DNA from: an uncultured bacterium
GTDB taxonomy: Bacteria; Bacteroidota; Bacteroidia; Bacteroidales; Bacteroidaceae
Assembly (NCBI GenBank): GCA_905215575.1
Contig: CAJMQV010000030.1
Location: 1-15,603, forward strand
DNA: 15,603 bases
Direction of reading: 5' to 3'
The position numbers were made by a program, and so were the translations under genes. Each line of letters opens with the position of its first letter. The stretch's first letter is position 1. The notes under the pieces were generated by a model that saw only the letters and a list, made by a program, of their open reading frames with translations, was not told where the DNA came from and did no database searches. Shown piece by piece: positions 5,710 to 13,262 of this stretch.

Positions 5710-7923
5710 ATGATTCAAACGGTACTTAAAAGGGACGGACGCATCGTTGAATTCAACAGCGAAAAGATCGTCACAGCCATACGCAAGGCCATGATGCAAA
5801 CAGAATTGGGTGAAAACCAGGAACTGGGATTGCATATTGCCGAACACATTGCTGCAAAAGGCAAATCACAAATGACTGTGGAAGAGATTCAGGATGCGGT
5901 GGAAATCGAACTGATGAAGAGCAAAAGAAAAGACGTTGCTCAGAAGTATATTACCTATCGTAACCAGCGTAGCATTGCGCGAAAAGCCAAGACACGCGAC
6001 ATGTTCCTGGAAATCATCAATATCAAGTCAAATGATGTGACACGCGAGAATGCGAACATGAATGCCGATACTCCTGCCGGTATGATGATGAAGTTTGCCA
6101 GCGAAACGACCAAACCCTTTGTAGATGACTACCTTTTGAGTGAGGAAACCCGTCAGGCTGTAAAGAATAATTATCTGCATATCCATGACAAGGATTATTA
6201 TCCGACCAAGAGTCTTACCTGCGTACAGCATCCGTTGGATCATATTCTGAAAAACGGTTTTTCTGCCGGACACGGCGAATCCAGACCGGCCAAAAGAATT
6301 GAGACCGCCAGCATTTTAGGATGTATCTCTTTGGAAACTGCACAGAACGAGATGCATGGCGGACAGGCCATTCCGGCTTTTGACTTCTATCTGGCTCCTT
6401 ATGTACGCGCCAGTTATGTGGAAGAAGTGAAAATTCTGGAGGAACTGACCGGTGAAGATCTGAAGCATTTGTATGAGGCTGAGATCGACGATTATCTGAC
6501 TTTGCCTTTGGACGATTTGCAGGGGGATGCCCGCATGAAGCAGCATGCCATCAATAAAACCGTAGCACGTGTGCATCAGTCTATGGAAGCGTTTATCCAT
6601 AATATGAACACCATTCATTCGCGCGGTGGAAATCAGGTGGTATTCAGTTCCATTAATTATGGTACGGATACTTCGGCCGAAGGACGTTGTGTGATCCGTG
6701 AATTGCTGACCAGTACTTATGAGGGTGTGGGTAATGGCGAAACGGCGATCTTCCCAATCCAGATCTGGAAGAAGAAGAGAGGCGTAAGCTATCTGCCGGA
6801 AGATCGGAACTATGACCTTTACTGTTATGCCTGCAAGGTAACGGCCCGTCGTTTCTTCCCGAACTTCATCAATCTGGATGCCACTTTCAACCAGCATGAG
6901 ATGTGGCGTGCCGATGATCCGAAGCGTTATTTGTATGAAACAGCTACCATGGGTTGCCGTACTCGCGTGTTTGAGAATTACTTTGGTCCGAAGACTTCTG
7001 TAGGACGAGGAAACTTATCTTTCTCAACCATCAACATCGTGCGTCTGGCCATTGAGTGCATGGATATCAAGAACGAAGAAGAGCGTATTGCCTCTTTCTT
7101 TGCAAAACTGGACCGTATGCTTGAAGTTACAGCCAAGCAGCTGGACGACCGCTTCAAGTTCCAGTCTACCGCCTTTGTAAAACAGTTCCCATTGCTGATG
7201 AGCTCGCTCTGGAATGGTGCGGAGAAACTGGATCCGAATGAAACCATTGCTCCGGTAATCAATCAGGGTACTTTGGGCATCGGATTTATCGGATTGGCTG
7301 AGTGTCTGGTGGCTTTGATCGGAAAACATCATGGAGAAAACGAGAAGGCTCAGGAATTGGGTCTGCGTATCGTGACTTATATGCGCGACCGTGCAGCCGA
7401 TTTCTCAAAGACTTATCAGCATAACTACAGTGTATTGGCTACACCGGCTGAGGGATTGGCAGGACGCTTCACCAAGATAGACCGTAAGAAGTTCGGTGTA
7501 CTTCCGGGTATTACAGACCGTGATTACTACACCAACTCAAATCATGTGCCGGTGTATTACAAGTGCAGCGCCCGTCATAAAGCCGAAGTGGAGGCACCGT
7601 ATCACGATCTGACCCGAGGCGGACACATCTTCTACGTGGAGATTGACGGTGATGCCACACACAATCCGGAAGTTATCATGCGCGTGGTGGACATGATGGA
7701 CCGTTACAATATCGGTTACGGCTCTGTAAATCATAATCGCAACCGCTGCATGGACTGCGGTTATGAGAATGCTGACGATCATCTGGAGAAATGCCCGAAA
7801 TGTGGTAGCACCCACATTGACCGTCTGCAACGTATCACCGGTTATCTGGTAGGTACCACTGACCGTTGGAATCAGGGTAAGCTGGCCGAATTGAACGACC
7901 GTGTCATTCATACAAAAGATTAA
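5710..7923 (+). CDS. nrdD: Anaerobic (class III) ribonucleoside-triphosphate reductase
   Basis: The 737-residue large subunit reduces ribonucleotides to deoxyribonucleotides under anoxia with a glycyl radical. An ATP-cone allosteric domain fills about residues 1-95 (TVLKRDGRIVEFN). The catalytic ten-stranded barrel follows, with conserved cysteines C171 (LTCVQHP) and C416 (MGCRT) as thiyl or redox candidates. The C-terminus has a zinc site (C680, C683, C695, C698) and the glycyl-radical loop with G711 in RITGYLVGTTDRWNQG. I prefer the ATG at 5710 because family members start there (MIQTVLKRDGR); a TTG at 5698 would add four residues. It follows a B12 riboswitch and precedes its activase nrdG by 18 nt. 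All expected motifs are intact, so the enzyme should be functional. Confidence 0.97.
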   Translation: MIQTVLKRDGRIVEFNSEKIVTAIRKAMMQTELGENQELGLHIAEHIAAKGKSQMTVEEIQDAVEIELMKSKRKDVAQKYITYRNQRSIARKAKTRDMFLEIINIKSNDVTRENANMNADTPAGMMMKFASETTKPFVDDYLLSEETRQAVKNNYLHIHDKDYYPTKSLTCVQHPLDHILKNGFSAGHGESRPAKRIETASILGCISLETAQNEMHGGQAIPAFDFYLAPYVRASYVEEVKILEELTGEDLKHLYEAEIDDYLTLPLDDLQGDARMKQHAINKTVARVHQSMEAFIHNMNTIHSRGGNQVVFSSINYGTDTSAEGRCVIRELLTSTYEGVGNGETAIFPIQIWKKKRGVSYLPEDRNYDLYCYACKVTARRFFPNFINLDATFNQHEMWRADDPKRYLYETATMGCRTRVFENYFGPKTSVGRGNLSFSTINIVRLAIECMDIKNEEERIASFFAKLDRMLEVTAKQLDDRFKFQSTAFVKQFPLLMSSLWNGAEKLDPNETIAPVINQGTLGIGFIGLAECLVALIGKHHGENEKAQELGLRIVTYMRDRAADFSKTYQHNYSVLATPAEGLAGRFTKIDRKKFGVLPGITDRDYYTNSNHVPVYYKCSARHKAEVEAPYHDLTRGGHIFYVEIDGDATHNPEVIMRVVDMMDRYNIGYGSVNHNRNRCMDCGYENADDHLEKCPKCGSTHIDRLQRITGYLVGTTDRWNQGKLAELNDRVIHTKD

Positions 7924-7941
7924 TCTAAGAAGAATAACAAT

Positions 7942-8439
7942 ATGATTTCTGTCATCAAAATCGTGGAGGACACCACGGTAGACGGACCGGGATTCCGCAC
8001 GACGGTTTATGCCGCGGGATGCCCGAATGCCTGTCCGGGATGCCATAATCCGCAATCATGGAAAAAGAGCGCAGGCAAGTTGATGCCTGTCGATGAGATT
8101 ATGAAAGTGATCCGGGCTGATGAATTTGCCGATGTGACTTTCAGCGGAGGTGATCCGATGTTTCAGCCGGAAGGGTTTACCAAATTGGCCCGACAAATCA
8201 AAAAGGAAACCGGAAAGAACATCTGGTGCTATACCGGTTATACTTATGAACAGTTGTTGAAAAACGATCGTCAGAAGGAACTGCTCCAATGGATAGACGT
8301 ATTGGTTGACGGTCCTTTTATAGAATCTCAAAAGGATGAGGACCTGTTGTTCCGGGGCAGTCGCAACCAGCGTCTTATTGATGTACCCCGTTCGCTGCAT
8401 AACGGACATGTGGAACTTTATCATAGCGCAATGGTCTGA
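7942..8439 (+). CDS. nrdG: Anaerobic ribonucleotide reductase activating protein (radical SAM)
   Basis: A 165-residue radical-SAM activase that uses a [4Fe-4S] cluster and SAM to put the glycyl radical on NrdD. The cluster motif CX3CX2C is at C27, C31 and C34 (GCPNACPGCHNPQSW), preceded by VDGPGFRT, typical of glycyl-radical activases. The SAM-binding FSGGDP motif lies at about 68-73. Near the C-terminus, LVDGPFI and RGSRNQR are NrdG hallmarks. The length is normal. It lies 18 nt after nrdD, in the same riboswitch-controlled transcript, and a strong terminator follows it. Confidence 0.97.
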   Translation: MISVIKIVEDTTVDGPGFRTTVYAAGCPNACPGCHNPQSWKKSAGKLMPVDEIMKVIRADEFADVTFSGGDPMFQPEGFTKLARQIKKETGKNIWCYTGYTYEQLLKNDRQKELLQWIDVLVDGPFIESQKDEDLLFRGSRNQRLIDVPRSLHNGHVELYHSAMV

Positions 8440-8467
8440 ATGACTGTTGTGACCAGATTAAACGGGA

Positions 8468-8523
8468 ATCCCCCAATGAAGCTTTAGAGCATGAAATTTG
8501 GCTTCATTGGGGGATCTTTTTTT
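8468..8523 (+). terminator. Strong intrinsic terminator after nrdG
   Basis: A perfect 15-bp stem (8468-8482 with 8501-8515; ATCCCCCAATGAAGC) with an 18-nt loop is followed by C and seven T residues (8517-8523). It ends the nrdDG operon. Confidence 0.9.
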
Positions 8524-8585
8524 CATCAGGAAAGTATCTGTCCGGAGGTAGATGATACCTTTTCAGAAGCATGCTGACGAAAAGA

Positions 8586-8629
8586 AAAAATCATCAGGAC
8601 GACATTTTAAAATGATCCTGATGATTTTT
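8586..8629 (-). terminator. Intrinsic terminator after the S9 peptidase gene
   Basis: A perfect 14-bp stem (8586-8599 with 8616-8629) is followed, on the minus strand, by a run of T. The loop contains a 12-bp palindrome (CATTTTAAAATG, 8603-8614). It is placed 22 nt after the peptidase stop codon and probably ends that transcript. A T-run also follows on the plus strand, so it may work both ways. Confidence 0.8.
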
Positions 8630-8651
8630 ATGTTTCTTTACCGGAAACGGC

Positions 8652-11207
8652 TTAGCGCAAACGCTTTTCCGGATACATATCGTTCCACCACTCCGGTGAA
8701 TCCTGCAACCATTTGGCAAACCAGGCCATAATGGCATTGTGCCACTGTATACGTTTGTAATAATCGGCAATAAAGTGGTCTTCACCATCTACCTGGATAA
8801 ACTCTACCGGCTTGCCTAAAATCTTCAAGGCATTGTAAAGTTGGATACTTTCGCCCATAGGTACATTCGTATCGGCTGTACCGTGCAACAGCAGCAACGG
8901 TGTGTTGATCTTATCGGCGTTGAACAGAGAACCCTGTTTGGTAAACAGTTCCGGATTGGCCCACGGATAACTCTGTGCGGCGGCTACGGCATTATAGCCT
9001 ACACCCCAATAGCCTTCGCCCCAATAGCTGGTTACATTACTGATACCGGCATGTGAAGCGGCTGCTGCAAACAGGTCAGTTTGGGTTTGCAGATATTGAG
9101 TCATGAAACCACCGTAAGAAGCTCCCAGACAACCGATTTTTGTAGAGTCAACAAAGGCATGCTCTTTGCAGAACTGACGGGTACCCTCGATGATATCGTC
9201 AGCTGTACGCTGACCCCAGGCATTGACATGGCGTGCGGAGAATTCCTGGCCGAAACCGATTGTTCCACTTGGATTGACTACATAAACCACATAGTCGCGC
9301 GAAGCGAACAACTGGGCTGCATACGGATTGTCCATAGTCTTTTCCGTCGGGGTAGTTCCTCCGTAGTAGTACACAATGAGTGGATATTTCTTATTGGCAT
9401 CAAACTGCGGTGGTAAGCAGTAATAACCGGTAATTTCGGTGCCGTCGGAAGCTTTGAAGTTCCAGTCCTTGATGGTTCCCATATCCATTTTTTTCAATTC
9501 CTCTGCGTATGGATCGGCAATCAGTGTGGATTTGCCTTGTGACAGATCAAAGAGATAGGCCGTGCCGCTGGTGCTGGCAGTAGCAGTAGTATAAGCCGCT
9601 ACCGGCGCCTTGTCGGACAAAGAGAAGTTGCGCACACAGTCACCCTCCAACGGAAGACGTTCGTACTTGCCGCTCTTGACCTGATAACGGTATACGGTTT
9701 CCTGTGCGCCATCTGTGGTCTTGAAATAGATGTTCTTGTCATAAGGTGACCAGTTTGTAGAAACGATGGTCGGATTGAAATCTTTGGTGATCGGGTCAAT
9801 CTTACCACTTTCGATGTCCAGAATAAAGGCTTGGGTATCGTAATTATTGGCTATCGGATGATTGCCACAGTTCTTTCCGATACCGCCAAATGCTTCGGGA
9901 CCACCAGTCATCAGCACCGATTTACCGTCGGGGGAGAAGGAAGCACCATTCATAAAGGAATCCTGAGCTACCAGTGTATCAACGGCCAGAGTCTGAAGAT
10001 TCATGCGATACAGAGATGAGGCGCTGAAAGGCCATTCGTCCGGAGTGCTTTGTGACACGGTAAAGAGCAGATATTTGCCGTCGGCACTTAAATCCTGCAT
10101 GTAGCTGGTGCGCAATCCGCTAGTCAGACGCTCGCGTAAGCCGGTCTGTAAATTATAGCGTACAATGAAACTGCGTCCGCGGGTTCCGGGAACACGGTCT
10201 TCGGGACTCAGCACGCGATGAACCGGACCGTTGTCACCTTTGATCTGCTCGTAATCAGTAAAGAACAGAGTCTTTTCATCAGGTGACCATACGAAATGTC
10301 CTTCAGGTACATGATCGGCAACAACTTCTTCGGCCAGAGTCTTCGGATCTACGGTGATGATCTTTACGCCTTTATCTGAAGTGGCGGTGTAATACAGGCG
10401 TGAACTGGTTGGAGTCCATGACAGCGATTTGGCTCCTTGAGTGAATGTTGAAAGAGTGCGACCGCTTTTCACCTCGCTCAACACTGTGTATGTATTGCTT
10501 CGCTGCATATTATACCAGTCGGTATACTGGGTGAGCAGATATTTGCCGTCGGGAGAAACACTGACGCGAGTCACACGTTTGCCAAATACGGTATTCGGCA
10601 ACAAATAGCGTCCCTTCATTTCCGGATCGGCAGTTACCTGAATCAAAGAATCGGTATTGGCTTCCGGTTCCCAACGCATGGTAAAGTCTGTTTCTGCCGA
10701 GTCGACCTGCAAACGAAGCACCTTCAAGGCTACCTGATACATCACCTCTGGCTCCAGTCTTAAATCCACACTGATTTCCTGAGCATGCTTCAGAGAATCC
10801 TGCACGGCTTTCTTGTCTTTTTTCTTTTCACCGTTTACATAAATCTCAAAACGGTAAGGCATTTTGATTTTTAGTTTACCCTTGCAGAACCGGTCGGCAC
10901 GAATGCAGGTGTTCAGAACCAGAAACTGGTTTTCGCTGTTCTTGTCCTGTTCCGGCAAATGGAATATGCCGGCTGTATCGGCACTTAAGTACAAAGAACC
11001 TTCCTGATTGCGATCCAAAGGAAGGGCTGATCTCATTAATAAATCAGCTAAATCCGGTTTTACTCCATCCGTATTCAAGGAGTCGGTAAAAATCGGAGAA
11101 CATACAGAAATAGGCTGCTGTAACTGCAAACGCTGAATGTTATCGGCATTAACCGATGGGGCAGAAAGCAATAAAGCAGCAAAAGGTAATACTACTGTTT
11201 TTTTCAT
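8652..11207 (-). CDS. Secreted S9-family (prolyl oligopeptidase/DPP-like) serine peptidase
   Basis: I use the ATG at 11207 (851 residues), because it opens directly into a signal peptide (MKKTVVLPFAALLL, cleavage near residues 18-22); the ATG at 11246 would add 13 polar residues. Residues 30-185 form an additional beta-rich domain, including FEIYVNG at 120-126, that the core family lacks. About 200-590 carry beta-propeller repeats with recurring S.DGKYLL/WSP.D motifs. The C-terminal alpha/beta-hydrolase domain has the full triad: Ser697 in GASYGG, Asp779 in HGTADTNVP and His811 in GEDHF. The family cleaves short peptides, often after proline (DPP IV) or as acyl/oligopeptidases. Periplasmic peptide breakdown is likely; the exact specificity is not readable. 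It is monocistronic, with its own promoter and terminator. Confidence 0.93.
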   Translation of the reverse strand: MKKTVVLPFAALLLSAPSVNADNIQRLQLQQPISVCSPIFTDSLNTDGVKPDLADLLMRSALPLDRNQEGSLYLSADTAGIFHLPEQDKNSENQFLVLNTCIRADRFCKGKLKIKMPYRFEIYVNGEKKKDKKAVQDSLKHAQEISVDLRLEPEVMYQVALKVLRLQVDSAETDFTMRWEPEANTDSLIQVTADPEMKGRYLLPNTVFGKRVTRVSVSPDGKYLLTQYTDWYNMQRSNTYTVLSEVKSGRTLSTFTQGAKSLSWTPTSSRLYYTATSDKGVKIITVDPKTLAEEVVADHVPEGHFVWSPDEKTLFFTDYEQIKGDNGPVHRVLSPEDRVPGTRGRSFIVRYNLQTGLRERLTSGLRTSYMQDLSADGKYLLFTVSQSTPDEWPFSASSLYRMNLQTLAVDTLVAQDSFMNGASFSPDGKSVLMTGGPEAFGGIGKNCGNHPIANNYDTQAFILDIESGKIDPITKDFNPTIVSTNWSPYDKNIYFKTTDGAQETVYRYQVKSGKYERLPLEGDCVRNFSLSDKAPVAAYTTATASTSGTAYLFDLSQGKSTLIADPYAEELKKMDMGTIKDWNFKASDGTEITGYYCLPPQFDANKKYPLIVYYYGGTTPTEKTMDNPYAAQLFASRDYVVYVVNPSGTIGFGQEFSARHVNAWGQRTADDIIEGTRQFCKEHAFVDSTKIGCLGASYGGFMTQYLQTQTDLFAAAASHAGISNVTSYWGEGYWGVGYNAVAAAQSYPWANPELFTKQGSLFNADKINTPLLLLHGTADTNVPMGESIQLYNALKILGKPVEFIQVDGEDHFIADYYKRIQWHNAIMAWFAKWLQDSPEWWNDMYPEKRLR

Positions 11208-11256
11208 TTTGAGCTGTTCTATTCGTTTTTGTATACAATAAACCACTATGAATATG

Positions 11257-11289
11257 CAAAAATACAGTTTTTTTCTTTATAAATACCAA
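11257..11289 (-). promoter_or_regulatory. Promoter for the S9 peptidase gene
   Basis: On the minus strand a perfect -7 box TATTTTTG (11264-11257) is preceded, after 21 nt, by TTGG (11289-11286), a 3-of-4 match to TTTG. The leader to the ATG at 11207 would be about 45 nt, and this spacing supports the downstream start choice. Confidence 0.6.
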
Positions 11290-11374
11290 GAATGGAACTG
11301 TTGGCAATTTTTAAAGACTTCTTACTAAATAATAAATCACAGGATTTTTATTCCACATTCTTGAAAATATTACG

Positions 11375-11382
11375 TAATTTTG
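11375..11382 (+). promoter_or_regulatory. -7 box for the ApbE lipoprotein gene
   Basis: TAATTTTG is a full match to TAnnTTTG, 52 nt before the ATG at 11435. The -33 position holds only a T-rich stretch (11345-11349), not a clear TTTG. Confidence 0.45.
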
Positions 11383-11434
11383 ACCCCTCATTTCAGAAAA
11401 GAATATCATTGTATCATTCAAAATCAAAAACGGT

Positions 11435-12436
11435 ATGAAAAAAGTTTTCGTTTTATTGGCTTTGCTTCCGCTGGCTATCTTTTTACTGACCGGATGCGAG
11501 AAACCGGCTACTTACCAAGTGACGGAAGGCAGTACACATACATATTATCGTATTAAATATTTGTATAAGGAATCGCTCGATGAAGAGATCGATGATATGA
11601 TCAAGGCATATCATCATGCTATCAATCCATTTGATTCTACATCAATCATCACAGCTGTAAACAATAATACTTGTATGCAGGTGGATACTTTGTTTACAAG
11701 AGCCTTTAATAACTGTACGAAAATCTCAGAGGCTACTGACGGTATGTTTGATGCGACTTGTGCGCCGTTGATTAATCTTTGGGGATTCGGATTCAAGAAT
11801 ATGGGTGCCGTCAATCAGGTGGAAATAGACAGTCTGAAAGAATTTGTAGGATATAACAAGGTTAAGATTCAAGGTGATCAGGTGGTTAAAGAGGATCCGC
11901 GTATCCTGTTGAACTTTTCTGCGATCGGTGACGGGTATCTGTGTGATCTGATTGCAGAATTGCTGGAAAGACATGGCATTAAGGATTATCTGGTAGATAT
12001 AGGCGGCGAAGTCATGGCCAGTGGTAAGAATCCGAAAGGCAATCCCTGGACTATCGGTATCAACAAACCGGTAGATGATACTTTAGGAGTAAATCAGGAA
12101 ATTCAGCAAATTATCCAATTGCCGCAAAAGACCGGTGTTGCCACTTCGGGTAATTATCGCAATTTCTATATTAAGGACGGAAAGAAATATGCGCATACCA
12201 TCAATCCGAAGACCGGATACCCTGCAGACGGAGATATCCTGAGCGCTACGGTTATCGCTCCGAACGGTACCAATGCGGACGGTTTTGCTACGGCTTTTAT
12301 GGCTATGGGACGCGAGAAAGCCAAGAAATTCATTACCAGCCATCCGGAACTGGAATACTACTTTATTTATGCCGATGACAAAGGAAACTTTATCAGCGAG
12401 TATTCAGAAGGCATGAAGAAATATTTTAAAGATTGA
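11435..12436 (+). CDS. apbE: ApbE-family FAD:protein FMN transferase (lipoprotein)
   Basis: A 333-residue protein with a lipoprotein signal (LLTG-C21) and an ApbE domain over about 33-330. ApbE enzymes transfer FMN from FAD to Thr/Ser of partner proteins such as Nqr, Rnf or reductase subunits, in the periplasm, with Mg2+. Visible motifs are NPFDSTS (64-70), FDATCAPLINLWGFG (105-119), VDIGGEV (187-193), HTINPKTGYP (254-263) and NADGFATA (280-287), with D282 as metal-ligand candidate. One conserved block is unusual: the common DLGAIAKGYAVD-like segment reads NFSAIGDGYLCD here (160-171), with Asn for Asp and Asp for Lys. This could be a Bacteroidota variant or alter activity. No flavinylation target gene is adjacent. 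It is monocistronic. Confidence 0.9.
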   Translation: MKKVFVLLALLPLAIFLLTGCEKPATYQVTEGSTHTYYRIKYLYKESLDEEIDDMIKAYHHAINPFDSTSIITAVNNNTCMQVDTLFTRAFNNCTKISEATDGMFDATCAPLINLWGFGFKNMGAVNQVEIDSLKEFVGYNKVKIQGDQVVKEDPRILLNFSAIGDGYLCDLIAELLERHGIKDYLVDIGGEVMASGKNPKGNPWTIGINKPVDDTLGVNQEIQQIIQLPQKTGVATSGNYRNFYIKDGKKYAHTINPKTGYPADGDILSATVIAPNGTNADGFATAFMAMGREKAKKFITSHPELEYYFIYADDKGNFISEYSEGMKKYFKD

Positions 12437-12451
12437 ATTTAGATAGAATAT

Positions 12452-12501
12452 TAAGACAAAAAGCGCCTCCAGAAAATGAAGTGGAGGCGCTTTTTGTCTT
12501 A
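12452..12501. terminator. 19-bp perfect hairpin terminator after apbE
   Basis: The arms 12452-12470 and 12483-12501 are perfect reverse complements, with a 12-nt loop. The GC-rich core (GCGCCTCC) is flanked by A/T tracts, so the right arm itself supplies a TTTTT stretch. It separates apbE from ispD. Confidence 0.88.
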
Positions 12502-12523
12502 GGTCATACTAATTGACCTTTTA

Positions 12524-12556
12524 TTTCGGACTTACCACAGAATTTTTGTAAGTTTG
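12524..12556 (+). promoter_or_regulatory. Promoter for ispD-recG
   Basis: A perfect -7 box TAAGTTTG (12549-12556) is preceded, after a 21-nt spacer, by TTTC (12524-12527), 3 of 4 to TTTG. The ATG at 12581 is 25 nt downstream. Just upstream lies a 6-bp dyad, AGGTCA/TGACCT (12501-12506, 12514-12519), which could be an operator or chance. Confidence 0.6.
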
Positions 12557-12580
12557 TAGTTTATAAGTAAAGAAGACTAT

Positions 12581-13258
12581 ATGAAGAAATATGTGATTAT
12601 TGTGGCGGGAGGCAAAGGGCTTCGTATGGGAGGAGAGATTCCCAAACAGTTTCTTCCGATAGGGGGCAAACCTGTATTGATGCGTACGGTGGAGGCTTTC
12701 TATCAGGCAGAAGCCGAAATCGGAATAGTATTGGTTTTGCCTCATGAGCAACAGGATTATTGGCGGGAATTGTGTCATCAGTATGATTTTCAGATTCCAT
12801 ATATTCTGGCTGATGGCGGTCAAACGCGTTTCCATTCTGTGCAGAATGGTTTACGGATGATTCCAGATGGAGAGGCTGATGCTTTGGTTGCTGTTCATGA
12901 TGGAGTTCGTCCGTTTGTGTCTGCGCAGGTGATTCAGACATGCTTTGATGAGGCTGCCCGCCAGGGAGCCGTAGTGCCGGTGTTGGACATGGTTGATTCT
13001 GTGCGCCGTTTGTCTGATGATGGTGGAAGCAAGGCAGAGGACCGTTCGCGTCTGAAGTTGGTGCAGACTCCGCAAACCTTCCGTGCCGATATATTAAAGA
13101 AGGCTTATAGCCAGGATTTTACAGAACTCTTTACAGATGATGCGTCTGTTGTGGAAGCATCTGGAGTTTTTGTATCCTTGGTGCAAGGTAATCGTGAGAA
13201 TATCAAGATCACGACTCCTTTTGATTTGAAAATAGCCGAAGCGCTTCTTAAAGGATAG
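12581..13258 (+). CDS. ispD: 2-C-methyl-D-erythritol 4-phosphate cytidylyltransferase
   Basis: A 225-residue cytoplasmic enzyme of normal length for the family. It joins CTP and MEP to give CDP-ME in the non-mevalonate (MEP) route to isoprenoids, which also feeds undecaprenol and quinones. The nucleotide-binding loop AGGKGLRMGGEIPKQF covers residues 9-24, with the catalytic Arg15 and Lys22. Further family motifs are ADGGQTRFHSVQNG (77-90), VHDGVRPFV (105-113), LVQTPQTF, TDDASVVE and GNRENIKIT. There is no fusion to IspF, so this is the single-domain form. RecG follows after only 4 nt, indicating one transcript. Confidence 0.97.
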   Translation: MKKYVIIVAGGKGLRMGGEIPKQFLPIGGKPVLMRTVEAFYQAEAEIGIVLVLPHEQQDYWRELCHQYDFQIPYILADGGQTRFHSVQNGLRMIPDGEADALVAVHDGVRPFVSAQVIQTCFDEAARQGAVVPVLDMVDSVRRLSDDGGSKAEDRSRLKLVQTPQTFRADILKKAYSQDFTELFTDDASVVEASGVFVSLVQGNRENIKITTPFDLKIAEALLKG

Positions 13259-13262
13259 GCCC

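Noticed and set aside
7537..8055. A 172-codon minus-strand frame spanning the nrdD-nrdG junction
   Set aside because: It runs antisense across two firmly identified genes and has no protein motifs.
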